A DNA stretch of 64,000 nt from Paramicrobacterium humi (GCF_900105715.1 NZ_FNRY01000001.1:1798001-1862000); one strand, 5' to 3'; shown: positions 15,907 through 25,683, counted from the first letter of the stretch. Numbers and translations: made by a program. Notes: a model not told the origin generated them from the letters alone.

Positions 15907-18632
15907 GCGGAGACCTCCGAGAGGAGCAGGGTCTTTGTGTCGCCGGCGAACGTCTCGTCGTCCAGCGGGGTGAGATCGCGGGCGGCGACGAGGTTCGTGC
16001 AGCCGATCAGGATGGCGGGGCGCCCGCTCGAGGTGGCGACCTCATCGAGGAGCGTGCCGAGCCCGGCGCGGTCGGCGGGGTTCGCGACGTGGTCGACACC
16101 GTCGATCGCGAGCAGCTGCGGGCGCTCCGCGAGCGCGGCGCGCACGTCGTCGACGGGGTTCACGGATGCCGCGAGCGAGACGTAGCCCGTGCGGCGGCGC
16201 ACGGCGGGGCCGCGCGAGGGCAGCACGAGGCCGAGCACCTTGATCGTGCCGGTCGCTTGCGGGACGCGACCGGTCAGGGCCATGAGAGCGGCCGTGACGG
16301 CGCGGGCGCTGTCGGCGACGAGCGCGTGCGTGGTCGCCGGGGCGACGCGCAGCGATGTGGGCCGCAGAATCGTCTCGCTGCCCGCCGTGACGCTCATGTC
16401 GTCGGCGGCGACGGCGAAGTCGGCGTCGGGTGCGGGCCACTCGGCGAGCTGGAGCTCGTGCTCGAGAGCCTCGCCCTCGACGTCGAACGAGGGCAGTGCG
16501 CGGTCGAGCCAGCGCGGCATCCACCACGCCTTGTCGCCGAGGAGGGCGAGCACGGCCGGCACGAGCGTCATGCGCACGAGGAACGCATCGACGAAGACGC
16601 CGACGGCGAGGCCGACGGCGATCGGCTTGATGTTCACATCCTCCATCGGGATGAACGCCGCGAACACGCTGATCATGATGACGGCGGCGGCGGTGACGAC
16701 CTTGGCGGAGGAGACGAAGCCCGTCTCGACGGCGCGGCGCGCGTTCTTGCCGTGCACGTAGTCCTCGCGGATGCGGGAGACGAGGAAGACTTCGTAGTCC
16801 ATCGCGAGGCCGAACAGCACCCCCATGAGGATGATCGGCAGGAAGCTGATCACGGGTCCTGTGCGGGCGACGCCGATGGCGTCGGCGAGCACGCCGTCGC
16901 CGAACACGAGAGTGACGGCGCCGAACGACGCGCCGACGGAGAGCAGGTAGCCGAGCGTCGCCTTGATCGGTACGGCGATCGAGCGGAACACCATCGTCAG
17001 CAGCACGAGGGAGAGACCGACGACGAGGATGCCGAACGGCAGCAGCGCCTGACCGAGCTTCGTCGACACGTCGATGCCGACGGCGGTGAAGCCCGTGACG
17101 GAGAGGTCGACGTCGTACTCGTCGAGGAAGTGGTCGTGCAGCGCGCGGATGTCGTGCACGAGCTGCTTCGTCTGGTCGGAGTCGGGGCCGTGCTCGGGCA
17201 CGACCTGGATGATGCCCGTGTCGGCCGAGCGGTTCGGGGTCGCGAGCGGAACTGCTGCGACGCCGTCGAGCTGCGTGATCTCGTCGGCGATGTCGTCCAT
17301 GAGCCCGAGGGGGTCGGTGCTCGTGATGATGGAGCCGGTGACGATGAGCATGCCGTTGTAGCCCTCGCCGAAGTGCTCGGATACGAGGTCATAGGTCTGC
17401 CGTGCCGAGTTGTCTTCGGGCAGACCGCCCGCGTCGGGCAGGGCGAGCCGCAGGCCGAGGGCGGGCACCGAGGCCACGCCGAGCACGGCGATGACGGCCG
17501 TGATCGTGACGATCGGGTGCTTGGTGACAGCGCGAACCCAGCCGAGGAAGAAGCGGTTCTGCGCGGGAGCGGCATCCGTCGTGCCCTTTGCCGCCTTCGC
17601 GCGCTTGGCCTTGGGGCGCAGCCGTTCGCCGCTGAACGCCAGCAGCGCGGGAAGCAGCGTGAGGGAGACGAGAACGGCGATGCCGACGCCGAGTGCGGCG
17701 GCGACGCCCATCACGGTGAGGAAGGGGATGCCCGCGACACTGAGCCCGAGCAGAGCGATGACGACGGTGAGGCCGGCGAAGACGACGGCGGAGCCCGCCG
17801 TCGCGACCGAGCGGGCGATGGACTCGGGCACGCTCAGCCCGTCGCGCAGCTGGTCGCGGTGCCTCGAGATGATGAACAGCGCATAGTCGATGCCGACCGC
17901 GAGGCCGAGCATGAGAGCGAGCATGGGCGTCGTCGAGGTGATCGAGGTCACGGCCGTCGCGGCGAAGATGAGCGCCATCGAGATGCCGACGCCGAACAGG
18001 GCGGTGAGCAGGGGCAGGCCGGCCGCGAGCAGCGAGCCGAACGTGAGGATGAGCACGGCAAGCGCCACGACGACGCCGACGCCCTCGAGAATTCCGATTG
18101 TCGGCATGTTCTGGCTGAACAGCTCCCCGCCGACCGAGACCGTCGAACCGTCGGGCAGGTTCTCGTGGAGATCGGATGCCGCGTCGCGCAGCTCCTGCTT
18201 TGTGGTGTCGCTGATCTCGAACGTGCTGCCGTCGAGCTGCACGGTGATGAGCGCGGCGGACTCGTTGTCGCTGATCGAGCCGCTGACGTCGGAGGAGTAC
18301 GGGGAGACGACCTCGTCGACCTGGTCGATCTTCTTGAGGTCGTCGACGGCGTCGTCGATGGGCTGCTCGAGAGCGGCATCCGTCACCGTCTCGCCGTCGG
18401 GGGCGACGACGATGATCTGGGCGCTCGTGCCGCTGACCTCAGGGAAGGTCGTCTCGAGACTCGAGAGCGCGTTCTGCGATTCGGTGCCGGGAATCGAGAT
18501 GCTGTTGTCCATGCCCTGGCCGAAGAGCAGGGCGGCCGCGCCGATGAGGGCGAGCAGGAGCACCCAGATGCCGACGACGAGGCCGCGCGCGCGATGCGCG
18601 AAGCGGCCGAGAGAGTACAGGAACGAAGACAC
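15903..18632 (-). CDS. MMPL family transporter with C-terminal degenerate ABC ATPase-like domain
   Basis: 909 residues, GTG start with GGAG four bases before it. Residues 1-725 are a normal MMPL/RND-like transporter: twelve membrane segments in two halves, each with a large extracytoplasmic loop, and motifs such as GLAVGIDYALFIISRHRDQL and GLAMDYEVFLVSRIREDY. MMPL proteins export lipids or drugs using the proton gradient. Residues about 728-909 align by eye with an ABC nucleotide-binding domain, but the Walker A position reads VADSARAVT, Walker B ends LLAIDGVD, and no LSGGQ is found, so it is unlikely to hydrolyse ATP. First gene of a two-gene operon with the YhgE protein; three palindromes lie upstream. 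Confidence 0.9.
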   Translation of the reverse strand: MSSFLYSLGRFAHRARGLVVGIWVLLLALIGAAALLFGQGMDNSISIPGTESQNALSSLETTFPEVSGTSAQIIVVAPDGETVTDAALEQPIDDAVDDLKKIDQVDEVVSPYSSDVSGSISDNESAALITVQLDGSTFEISDTTKQELRDAASDLHENLPDGSTVSVGGELFSQNMPTIGILEGVGVVVALAVLILTFGSLLAAGLPLLTALFGVGISMALIFAATAVTSITSTTPMLALMLGLAVGIDYALFIISRHRDQLRDGLSVPESIARSVATAGSAVVFAGLTVVIALLGLSVAGIPFLTVMGVAAALGVGIAVLVSLTLLPALLAFSGERLRPKAKRAKAAKGTTDAAPAQNRFFLGWVRAVTKHPIVTITAVIAVLGVASVPALGLRLALPDAGGLPEDNSARQTYDLVSEHFGEGYNGMLIVTGSIITSTDPLGLMDDIADEITQLDGVAAVPLATPNRSADTGIIQVVPEHGPDSDQTKQLVHDIRALHDHFLDEYDVDLSVTGFTAVGIDVSTKLGQALLPFGILVVGLSLVLLTMVFRSIAVPIKATLGYLLSVGASFGAVTLVFGDGVLADAIGVARTGPVISFLPIILMGVLFGLAMDYEVFLVSRIREDYVHGKNARRAVETGFVSSAKVVTAAAVIMISVFAAFIPMEDVNIKPIAVGLAVGVFVDAFLVRMTLVPAVLALLGDKAWWMPRWLDRALPSFDVEGEALEHELQLAEWPAPDADFAVAADDMSVTAGSETILRPTSLRVAPATTHALVADSARAVTAALMALTGRVPQATGTIKVLGLVLPSRGPAVRRRTGYVSLAASVNPVDDVRAALAERPQLLAIDGVDHVANPADRAGLGTLLDEVATSSGRPAILIGCTNLVAARDLTPLDDETFAGDTKTLLLSEVSA

Positions 18633-18652
18633 GTTTCTCCAAGGGATTTCTC

Positions 18653-18703
18653 GATACAGTCATGTATCCGATACACAAATGTATTCGATACACTGGTGTA
18701 TCG
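18653..18703. promoter_or_regulatory. Three tandem palindromic operators between MMPL and tetR genes
   Basis: Three inverted repeats with GATACA/TGTATC-type arms: 18653-18668 (GATACA-GTCA-TGTATC), 18670-18685 (GATACA-CAAA-TGTATT), and 18686-18703 (CGATACAC-TG-GTGTATCG). Their centres are 17 bases apart. The third covers the expected -35 region of tetR. Probable binding sites of the TetR protein at 18730, controlling both directions. Confidence 0.75.
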
Positions 18704-18717
18704 CCAAGCCCTTTCAG

Positions 18718-18723
18718 TAAGGT
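18718..18723 (+). promoter_or_regulatory. Predicted -10 box (TAAGGT), leaderless tetR
   Basis: TAAGGT ends six bases before the ATG at 18730. The matching -35 position falls inside the third operator. Confidence 0.55.
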
Positions 18724-18729
18724 GTCAGA

Positions 18730-19404
18730 ATGTCGCACACGTCGCCCGTTGAGGCCGCGAGCTCTCGCCGTCAGAAGACGCGCGAGCGCCTGCTCGACGC
18801 CGCGTACGAGGTATTCGCCGAGATCGGCGTCGACGCGGCTCCCGTCGAGCTCATCACGGAGCGAGCCGGATTCACACGGGGAGCGTTCTACTCCAACTTC
18901 GAGAGCAAGAACGAGCTGTTCGTCGCGCTCGCCGAGCGGGAGAACGCCCAGCGGCTCGCTCAACTGCAGGTCGGCCTCGACACGGTGACGCCGACGACGG
19001 GCGGGAACCTCTCGTCGATGTCGACGGCGACCCGGCTCGAGGCCGTGAGCGAACTCGTCGCCCAGTTCCTCAAGCTGCAGGGCGATGACCGGACGTGGTG
19101 CCTGATCGAAGCGGAGTTCCGCATCCAGGCGCTGCGCAACCCCGAGTTCGGCAGCTATCTCATGCAGCACCGCTCGGCCATGGAGGAGCAGCTGGCCGCC
19201 GTGGTCTCCGCGGCGCTCGCGAACTTCGGCCAGCGCTTCATCGTCGACCCCATCGTGGCGGTGCGACTGCTCATCTCGGCGTATCAGAGCACGACCGAGC
19301 GATCCGTGCTGCTCGGCTCGACGACGCCGACCGCGTCAGATCCCGATCTGCACAAGGTGATCGCGAGCATCGTCACCCTGTTCACGGAGCCGATCCCCGA
19401 CTAG
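18730..19404 (+). CDS. TetR/AcrR family transcriptional regulator
   Basis: 224 residues. The N-terminal helix-turn-helix reads RQKTRERLLDAAYEVFAEIGVDAAPVELITERAGFTRGAFYSNFESKNELF, typical of TetR (quoted here as a region at about residues 13-63; the recognition helix is TRGAFYSNF). The C-terminal ligand domain is all-helical with no recognisable ligand. It is divergent from the MMPL-YhgE operon, with three shared palindromic operators in 97 bases of intergenic DNA. That layout predicts repression of the exporter and of itself, relieved by a compound the pump handles. Confidence 0.93.
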   Translation: MSHTSPVEAASSRRQKTRERLLDAAYEVFAEIGVDAAPVELITERAGFTRGAFYSNFESKNELFVALAERENAQRLAQLQVGLDTVTPTTGGNLSSMSTATRLEAVSELVAQFLKLQGDDRTWCLIEAEFRIQALRNPEFGSYLMQHRSAMEEQLAAVVSAALANFGQRFIVDPIVAVRLLISAYQSTTERSVLLGSTTPTASDPDLHKVIASIVTLFTEPIPD

Positions 19405-19412
19405 GCGCCTGA

Positions 19413-20852
19413 TCAGCTGCGCTGCGCCGGCTTCTTGACGAACAGCGTCTCGGCCTGCTCGAGCTCCATGCCCTTCGTCTCGGGCACCTTCACCATGACG
19501 AACCAGAACGACAGTGCCGCGAACAGCGCGTACATGCCGTAGGTGAGCGGAAGCGACCACTCCGACATGGTCGGGAAGGTCACGGTGATGGCGAAGTTCG
19601 CGAGCCACTGCGCGGCAGCCGCCACGCCGAGAGCCTTCCCGCGGATCTTGGGCGGGAAGATCTCACCGAGAAGCACCCACACGAGCGGACCCCACGACGC
19701 GGCGAAGCCGATGACGAAGAGGTTGGCGGCCACGAGTGCGATGGGGCCCCACGCGCCGGGCAGGCTCACGTCGTCGCCCGATTTCGCGGCGAAGCTGAAC
19801 GCCAGGGCCATCGTCGCGAGCGAAACGGTCATGAGCACGGAACCGCTCAAGAGGATGGGGCGGCGACCGACGCGGTCGACGAGGAAGATCGCGACGAACG
19901 TGAGCACGACGTTCGTGACCGAGGTGATCACGCTCACGAGAAGCGAGGACTCCTCGGTGAAGCCCACGGCCTTCCACAGGCTCGTCGAGTAGTAGAAGAT
20001 CACGTTGATGCCGACGAACTGCTGGAATATCGACAGGATGATGCCGATCCAGACGACCGGCTGCAGGCCGAAGCGCGGGCCGCGCAGCGACGTTCGCGCG
20101 TTCTTCTCGTCCTCCGCGATCGCCTTGCTGATGTCGTTGATGTTGCGGTCGACCTCCGCCTCGATGACGAGAGTGCTGAAGATCGCGCGCGCCTCGTCCT
20201 CGCGCTTCTTCGCGAGCAGGAAGCGCGGCGATTCCGGCAGCGTGAACGACAGGATCACGTACACGACGGAGGGGATGACGCCGACGAGGAACATCCACCG
20301 CCACGCCTCGAGGCCCCACCACAGTTGCGAGCTCGCGCCGCCCGCCGTCGTGGCGAGAAGCGCGTCGCTCAGCAGGGCCGCGAAGATGCCGAGCGTGATG
20401 GCGAGCTGCTGGAACGACGCGAGCGTACCGCGAACCTGGCGCGGCGAGATCTCGGCGATGTAGGCGGGAGTGACGACGGACGCGATGCCGATTCCCAGTC
20501 CTCCGAGGATGCGCCACACCAGAAGATCCCATGGCGAGAACGTGAGCCCAGCGCCGATGGAGCTCACAAGGAACAGGATGCCGCCGATGAAGATGACCCG
20601 GAGTCGACCGTAGCGATCGGCCATGCCGCCCGCGAGATAGGCGCCGACGGCGCAGCCGAGGAGCGCGACGGCGACGATGAATCCGGTCAGGACCGGGCCG
20701 AGATCGAACGTGTGGTCGATCGAGTCGACGGCGCCGTTGATGACTGAGGAGTCGAAGCCGAAGAGGAATCCGCCGACAGCGGCGGCGATCGAGAGTCCGT
20801 AGGCCTTCTTCGTGTACGGCGTCTGCGTCGGGGAACTCGGTTCGTGCGACAT
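19413..20852 (-). CDS. Sugar porter family MFS transporter
   Basis: 479 residues, twelve membrane segments. The sugar porter signatures are present: GGFLFGFDSSVINGA in helix 1, GRLRVIF, RILGGLGIGIASVVTPAYIAE, LPESPRFLLAK at the end of the first half, QQFVGINVIFYYS in helix 7, VDRVGRR, and VPETKGMELE at the C-terminus. These transporters are usually sugar-proton symporters (XylE, GalP, IolT relatives); the sugar is not predictable. AAAGGA lies eight bases before the ATG. No sugar-metabolism gene is adjacent. It ends 8 bases from the convergent tetR gene. Confidence 0.93.
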   Translation of the reverse strand: MSHEPSSPTQTPYTKKAYGLSIAAAVGGFLFGFDSSVINGAVDSIDHTFDLGPVLTGFIVAVALLGCAVGAYLAGGMADRYGRLRVIFIGGILFLVSSIGAGLTFSPWDLLVWRILGGLGIGIASVVTPAYIAEISPRQVRGTLASFQQLAITLGIFAALLSDALLATTAGGASSQLWWGLEAWRWMFLVGVIPSVVYVILSFTLPESPRFLLAKKREDEARAIFSTLVIEAEVDRNINDISKAIAEDEKNARTSLRGPRFGLQPVVWIGIILSIFQQFVGINVIFYYSTSLWKAVGFTEESSLLVSVITSVTNVVLTFVAIFLVDRVGRRPILLSGSVLMTVSLATMALAFSFAAKSGDDVSLPGAWGPIALVAANLFVIGFAASWGPLVWVLLGEIFPPKIRGKALGVAAAAQWLANFAITVTFPTMSEWSLPLTYGMYALFAALSFWFVMVKVPETKGMELEQAETLFVKKPAQRS

Positions 20853-21053
20853 GCTCGCGATCCTTTCGTCGTCTGCCGGGTGGGCTTCTTCGTCAGGGAG
20901 CGGCGATTCTGGGTCGGAATCGTCGAAACACTGCCCTCAGGCTAGACCCCGCAGGCGCGCCTGTGCGAGGACTTGCGGACGAGACGCTCGTGCAGCTATG
21001 CGTGCCGCGACGGGTTCACCGGCGTGCCGCCTGCCACTGCGAGCCCGCTGTCG

Positions 21054-21059
21054 TACCGT
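21054..21059 (+). promoter_or_regulatory. Predicted -10 box (TACCGT), leaderless reductase gene
   Basis: TACCGT ends seven bases before the ATG at 21067. The remaining intergenic DNA from 20853 shows no other recognisable element. Confidence 0.5.
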
Positions 21060-21066
21060 GAGGGGC

Positions 21067-21630
21067 ATGACTCGAGTCGTCTACTACACGGCGTCGTCGC
21101 TCAACGGATTCATCGCCGACGATCGCAATTCGCTCGACTGGCTTTTCGCCGCGGAGACCGGCGATGCGCCGAGCCATGAGGAGTTCATGCGCGACATCGG
21201 CGTGATCGTCGAGGGTGCGACGACGTACGAGTGGGTGCTCGCCGAGTCGAAGCTCATCGAGCACCCCGAGAAGTGGCGCGAGTTCTTCGGCGACCTGCCC
21301 ACTTACGTCTTCAGCCACCGCGACCTGCCGATCCCCGAGGGCGCGGACGTGCGCATCGTGAGCGGCGACGCGATCGAGCACCTTGACGAGATCGTGCGTG
21401 CCGCCTCTGGCAGCGACGTGTGGATCGTCGGCGGCGGCGACCTCGCCGGCCAGTTCTACGACATCAACGCGCTCGACGAGATGCAGGTGTCGATCGCGCC
21501 CGCGACGCTGAGCGGCGGCGCCCCGCTGTTCCCACGCCTGACGGAGCCGAACGAGCTCGACCTGGTCGGCGTGGAGCAGCACGGCGGGTTCGCCCACCTC
21601 ACCTACCGGGTGCGCCAGCCTCTCGGCTGA
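21067..21630 (+). CDS. Dihydrofolate reductase family protein (RibD C-terminal-like)
   Basis: 187 residues. Resembles stand-alone RibD_C/YyaP-like reductases: VVYYTASSLNGFIADDRNSLDWLF, VIVEGATTYEWVL, PTYVFSHRDLP, DVWIVGGGDLAGQFYDINALDEMQVSIAPATLSGGAPLFP. These bind NAD(P)H, but their substrates are mostly unknown, and this protein is neither the folate enzyme nor a full RibD. The ATG at 21067 follows a leaderless-type -10; a longer upstream frame has no family similarity. Convergent with purL, 14 bases apart. Confidence 0.9.
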   Translation: MTRVVYYTASSLNGFIADDRNSLDWLFAAETGDAPSHEEFMRDIGVIVEGATTYEWVLAESKLIEHPEKWREFFGDLPTYVFSHRDLPIPEGADVRIVSGDAIEHLDEIVRAASGSDVWIVGGGDLAGQFYDINALDEMQVSIAPATLSGGAPLFPRLTEPNELDLVGVEQHGGFAHLTYRVRQPLG

Positions 21631-21644
21631 CGCCCGGTCGGCGG

Positions 21645-23948
21645 CTACGCGAAGTGCTTGCGCAGCGTGTCACGGTGCGTGGCGCGCAGCTCCTCGACGG
21701 ACACCGTGAAGATGTCCTGCACCTCGAGCGCCGGGCCCGCGCTGGCCTTGCTGTCGGTGACGCCGATGCGCAGCACCGGATAGTCGCGGCCCTCGCACAG
21801 CCCGCGGAACTTCACGTCGTCTTCGCGCGGCACGGACACGATGACACGGCCGGTCGACTCGGAGAACAGAGCGGATGCGGCATCCACACCGTCGCGTTCC
21901 ATGATCTCGCCGAGCCACACGCGGGCGCCGACGCCGAAGCGCAGCACCGACTCCGCGAGCGCTTGCGCGAGGCCGCCGTCGGAGAGGTCGTGGGCGGAGC
22001 CGAGCAGCGACTGCTGCGACGCCGCGTGCAGGAGCGAGGCGAGCTGCTTCTCCCGCTGCAGGTCGACCTGCGGAGGGTGCCCGCCGAGGTGCCCATGGAT
22101 CGTTCCGGCCCACGCGGACCCGGAAAGCTCGGTGCGCGTCGTGCCGAGAAGGTAGATGTTGTCGCCCTCGTCCTGCCAGCCGGACGGGACGCGGTGGGCG
22201 ACATCGTCGATGACGCCCAGCACGCCGACGACGGGGGTGGGGAAGATCGGGGTGTCGCCGGTCTGGTTGTAGAACGACACGTTGCCGCCCGTGACGGGGA
22301 TGCCCAGTTCGAGGCACGCATCCGAGAGGCCCTCGACGGCTTCGGAGAACTGCCACATGACCTCGGGGTTCTCGGGGGAGCCGAAGTTGAGGCAGTCCGT
22401 CACCGCGGCGGGCACGGCGCCGGTGACGGCGACGTTGCGGTAGGCCTCCGCGATCGCGAGCTGCGCCCCGGCTCGCGGGTCGAGCTGGGCGTAGCGGCCG
22501 TTCGCGTCGGTGGCGATCGCGAAGCCGAGGCCCGACTCCTCGTCGACGCGGACCATGCCGCCGTCGTCGGGGAACGAGAGCGCTGTGTTGCCGAGCACGT
22601 AGTAGTCGTACTGGTCGGTGATCCAGCTCTTGTCGGCGAGGTTCGCCGAGCCGAGGAGCCGCAGGAACTGCTCGCGGAGAACAGCGGGGTCCTCGCTGCG
22701 CTCGAGGGCGCTCGCCGAGTCGGCCTGGAGGGCGTCGATCCACGTCGGATATGCGACGGGCCGGTCGTAGACGGGACCATCGATGGCGACGGTGCGCGGG
22801 TCGACGTTGACGATCTCCTCGCCGTGCCAGTTGATGACGAGGCGTCCGGTGTCGGTGACCTCGCCGAGGACGCTCGTCTCGACGTCCCACTTGGCCGTGA
22901 CGGCGAGGAACGCGTCGAGCTTCTCGGGCGCGACGACGGCCATCATGCGCTCCTGTGACTCGGACATGAGGATCTCTTCGGCCGTGAGCGAGGGGTCGCG
23001 CAGCAGGACGCCGTCGAGTTCGATGAACATGCCGCCGTCGCCGTTGGAGGCGAGCTCGCTCGTGGCGCACGAGATGCCGGCGGCGCCGAGGTCCTGAATG
23101 CCCTCGACGAGCTTCTCGCGGTACAGCTCGAGGCAGCACTCGATGAGCACCTTCTCAGCGAAGGGGTCGCCCACCTGCACGGCGGGACGCTTCGTCGGGC
23201 CGCCGTCGGCGAACGTGTCGGAGGCGAGGATCGACGCTCCGCCGATGCCGTCCCCGCCCGTGCGGGCGCCGAAGAGGACGACCTTGTTGCCGACGCCTGA
23301 GGCGTTCGCGAGGTGCAGGTCCTCGTGGCGGAGCACGCCGACCGAGAGCGCGTTGACGAGCGGGTTGCCCTGGTACACGGGGTCGAAGTAGGTCTCGCCG
23401 CCGATGTTCGGCAGGCCGAGGCAGTTGCCGTAGAACGAGATGCCGCTGGTCACACCGTGCACGACGCGCGCCGAGTCGGGGTCGTCGATGGCGCCGAAGC
23501 GCAGCTGGTCCATGACCGCAACAGGACGCGCGCCCATCGAGATGATGTCGCGGACGATGCCGCCGACGCCCGTTGCTGCGCCCTGGAACGGCTCGATATA
23601 GCTGGGGTGGTTGTGGCTCTCGACCTTGAACGTGACGGCCCAGCCCTCACCCACGTCGACGACGCCGGCGTTTTCGCCCATGCCGACCATGAGGTTCTTC
23701 GTCATTTCGGGCGTGACCTTCTGCCCGAACTGGCGCAAGTACTTCTTCGAGCTCTTGTAGGAGCAGTGCTCGCTCCACATCACCGAGTACATCGCGAGCT
23801 CGCCCGAGGTCGGGCGGCGGCCGAGGATCTCGCGGATCTTCTCGTACTCGTTCTGCTTGAGCCCGAGAGCGCCGTACGGCTGCTCTTTCTCAGGGGTCGC
23901 TAACGCGTTCGAGACGGTGTCGGCGCCGGTTTCTACAGGGGTGCTCAC
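21645..23948 (-). CDS. purL: Phosphoribosylformylglycinamidine synthase, large subunit
   Basis: 767 residues, the size of the small PurL that works with separate PurS and PurQ. It uses ATP and ammonia delivered by PurQ to convert FGAR to FGAM. Visible motifs: [69 protein letters not shown] and [13 protein letters not shown] start; AGGAG lies about ten bases upstream and a TAGGAT box at 24005-24010 (minus strand) could be its -10. Its partners purQ and purS lie 9 kb away, separated by unrelated genes. Confidence 0.97.
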   Translation of the reverse strand: MSTPVETGADTVSNALATPEKEQPYGALGLKQNEYEKIREILGRRPTSGELAMYSVMWSEHCSYKSSKKYLRQFGQKVTPEMTKNLMVGMGENAGVVDVGEGWAVTFKVESHNHPSYIEPFQGAATGVGGIVRDIISMGARPVAVMDQLRFGAIDDPDSARVVHGVTSGISFYGNCLGLPNIGGETYFDPVYQGNPLVNALSVGVLRHEDLHLANASGVGNKVVLFGARTGGDGIGGASILASDTFADGGPTKRPAVQVGDPFAEKVLIECCLELYREKLVEGIQDLGAAGISCATSELASNGDGGMFIELDGVLLRDPSLTAEEILMSESQERMMAVVAPEKLDAFLAVTAKWDVETSVLGEVTDTGRLVINWHGEEIVNVDPRTVAIDGPVYDRPVAYPTWIDALQADSASALERSEDPAVLREQFLRLLGSANLADKSWITDQYDYYVLGNTALSFPDDGGMVRVDEESGLGFAIATDANGRYAQLDPRAGAQLAIAEAYRNVAVTGAVPAAVTDCLNFGSPENPEVMWQFSEAVEGLSDACLELGIPVTGGNVSFYNQTGDTPIFPTPVVGVLGVIDDVAHRVPSGWQDEGDNIYLLGTTRTELSGSAWAGTIHGHLGGHPPQVDLQREKQLASLLHAASQQSLLGSAHDLSDGGLAQALAESVLRFGVGARVWLGEIMERDGVDAASALFSESTGRVIVSVPREDDVKFRGLCEGRDYPVLRIGVTDSKASAGPALEVQDIFTVSVEELRATHRDTLRKHFA

Positions 23949-24058
23949 GGAATACTCGCTCCTGGTGACGAAGGGGGCGTGAACGGACCACGCCGGACCC
24001 CTCCAATCCTACCCGTGGGCGTTGAGCGGCCGCGGCGAACGCCCCACCTCCGCGGGGG

Positions 24059-24709
24059 TCAGTCCCGTTTCGAGGGTGTGGGGCGGCCGTACTTCCAGTG
24101 CAGGGGACCGGGAGCGTTCCAACCGAAATGCAGGCCAAGCATGCGGATGCTGAAGCAGACGACCGCGCCGATCACCGCGGTGACCGGCCCGTTTGCGCCG
24201 AATATCGGCAGGAGCACGGCGATCGCCGCGCCGATAAACGCGGGCACCGCATAGAGTCCGTCGCTCAGCACCGAGGGAACCCGGCCGAGAAGGGAATCCC
24301 GGATCGTGCCACCGCCGACGGCCGTGATAGTGCCGAGGATGATCGCCTGCGCGGGGCCAAGTCCGAATGCGACGGCCTTGACGGCTCCCGAGACGGCGAA
24401 GAAGCTCAACCCGACGGCATCCAGCACGTCGATGGGCGTCGACAGTCGGTCGAGGTGGAATCCGAACGCGAACGCGATGAGCGCACCGGCGGCGGCGACG
24501 GCGAGGTAGCGCCAGTCTTGAAACGTCGCGGGCGACAGGTTGAGCATCACATCACGGATGATGCCGCCGCCGATCGCCGTGATCATGCCGAGTGCGATGA
24601 CGCCGACGAGATCCACGCGCGCCGAGCGAACAGCCGTGAGGGCCCCGCCGAGCGCGAACGCGAACGTGCCGAGCAGGTCGAGCAGCAAGAGAAAGGGCGA
24701 CTCCGTCAC
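24059..24709 (-). CDS. Trimeric intracellular cation (TRIC) channel family protein (UPF0126)
   Basis: 216 residues with about seven membrane helices. The internal duplication typical of UPF0126/TRIC is clear: GGGIIRDVMLN in the first half and GGGTIRDSLLG in the second. Bacterial TRIC proteins form trimeric cation (mainly potassium) channels; an older prediction linked UPF0126 to glycine. The start is a GTG at 24709, with a GAGAGAAG purine run upstream. Possibly in one leftward transcript upstream of purL (110-base gap), but there may be a separate purL promoter in the gap. Confidence 0.88.
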   Translation of the reverse strand: MTESPFLLLLDLLGTFAFALGGALTAVRSARVDLVGVIALGMITAIGGGIIRDVMLNLSPATFQDWRYLAVAAAGALIAFAFGFHLDRLSTPIDVLDAVGLSFFAVSGAVKAVAFGLGPAQAIILGTITAVGGGTIRDSLLGRVPSVLSDGLYAVPAFIGAAIAVLLPIFGANGPVTAVIGAVVCFSIRMLGLHFGWNAPGPLHWKYGRPTPSKRD

Positions 24710-24797
24710 GGGTTTCTGCTTCTCTCGCTCATTCCCTCATTCTTGCGGGGCGGCGACCCCAGCGGCAAGCGGGCACGGCGCGTGGCAGGATGTGGTC

Positions 24798-25130
24798 ATG
24801 AACGCACCCCGGATCCTGGCGCTGCATGTCACGGGCGCCGCCGACTCGGACGTCCTCGACCGCGGCGTCCGCAGCGCTGTGAACTTTCGCGAGCTCGACG
24901 CGAACGCTGAGGTCGTCATCGTCGTGCAGGGCGCAGTCGTCACGCGTCTCCTGCGGCCGGCGACCGTGCCCGCTCTGCCGTCGGGTACGCGGCTGATCGC
25001 GTGCGAGAACAGCCTTGCCGGAAACGATATCCGGCCGGAAGACCTCCCGCCCGGCGTCGAGACCACGCCGGCGGCCGTCGCCTACCTCGCGCGACTGCAG
25101 TGGGCGGGCGCCGCGTACATCCGAGTGTGA
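24798..25130 (+). CDS. DsrE-like family protein
   Basis: 110 residues. Resembles the small stand-alone DsrE/F-like proteins of the COG1416 type: RSAVNFRELDANAEVVIVVQG, a Cys in LIACENSLAGNDIRPEDLPPGVETTP (quoted as neighbouring segments), and the ending AVAYLARLQWAGAAYIRV. Some DsrE relatives carry persulfide sulfur on this Cys; that activity is not shown for this group. A CAGGAT box six bases before the ATG suggests a leaderless transcript. Convergent with the DUF3817 gene, 4 bases apart. Confidence 0.75.
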   Translation: MNAPRILALHVTGAADSDVLDRGVRSAVNFRELDANAEVVIVVQGAVVTRLLRPATVPALPSGTRLIACENSLAGNDIRPEDLPPGVETTPAAVAYLARLQWAGAAYIRV

Positions 25131-25134
25131 GCTC

Positions 25135-25638
25135 CTAGGCGCCCCATTGCGTCGGCGGTCCGAGGATCAGCAGCACGCTCACGACGACGGCCACGGCGAC
25201 GACGAGGAGAACGCTGAGGAGCACCGGGTGGGCGAGGAAGAAGCGCAAGCACGCGCTCACCCACGTCGCATCGCGCGGATCGTCGGTCTTCTCACGGCGC
25301 CAGCCGCCCTCGAGCATCCGGCGGCGCTCCAGCCGGCGGTCGAACGGAATCGTCGCATACGGGACGATCGCCGTCGCTACCGCCCGGGCGATCTGCAGCG
25401 GGCTCCAGCGCTGGTTGACGCCGACGAGTCCCGCCGTGAACGCGTAGGACACGAACACGATGCCGTGGGTCATGCCGGCGACGGTGACGGGCCAGTCGCC
25501 GACCTGCACGACGTACTTCAGGAGCATTCCGATGATCAGGAGGGTCCAGGTCACCGTCTCGGCGATGGCGAGAACGCGGTACAGGCGCCGAGGCGTCAGA
25601 GTAGTGGGGGACGTTTCAGTGCGGGTCACGCTCACCAT
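25135..25638 (-). CDS. DUF3817 domain-containing membrane protein
   Basis: 167 residues. Four hydrophobic segments, the last near residues 135-160. The DUF3817 hallmarks are RRLYRVLAIAETVTWTLLIIGMLLKYV and GMTHGIVFVSYAFTAG, with VPYATIPFDRRLERRRMLEGGW following. The family is widespread in Actinobacteria and has no assigned function. The ATG at 25638 is used; a GTG at 25629 with a GAACAT box is an alternative leaderless start. Likely in one leftward unit with the small membrane protein upstream (45-base gap). Confidence 0.88.
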   Translation of the reverse strand: MVSVTRTETSPTTLTPRRLYRVLAIAETVTWTLLIIGMLLKYVVQVGDWPVTVAGMTHGIVFVSYAFTAGLVGVNQRWSPLQIARAVATAIVPYATIPFDRRLERRRMLEGGWRREKTDDPRDATWVSACLRFFLAHPVLLSVLLVVAVAVVVSVLLILGPPTQWGA

Positions 25639-25683
25639 GTTCCCCGACGCCGCGCCGGCCCGGCATCGTCCGAAAGGTGGAAA

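Noticed and set aside
20812-21066. Upstream extension of the RibD-like gene
   Set aside because: It runs antisense over the sugar porter start and lacks similarity to the family; the leaderless box supports ATG 21067.
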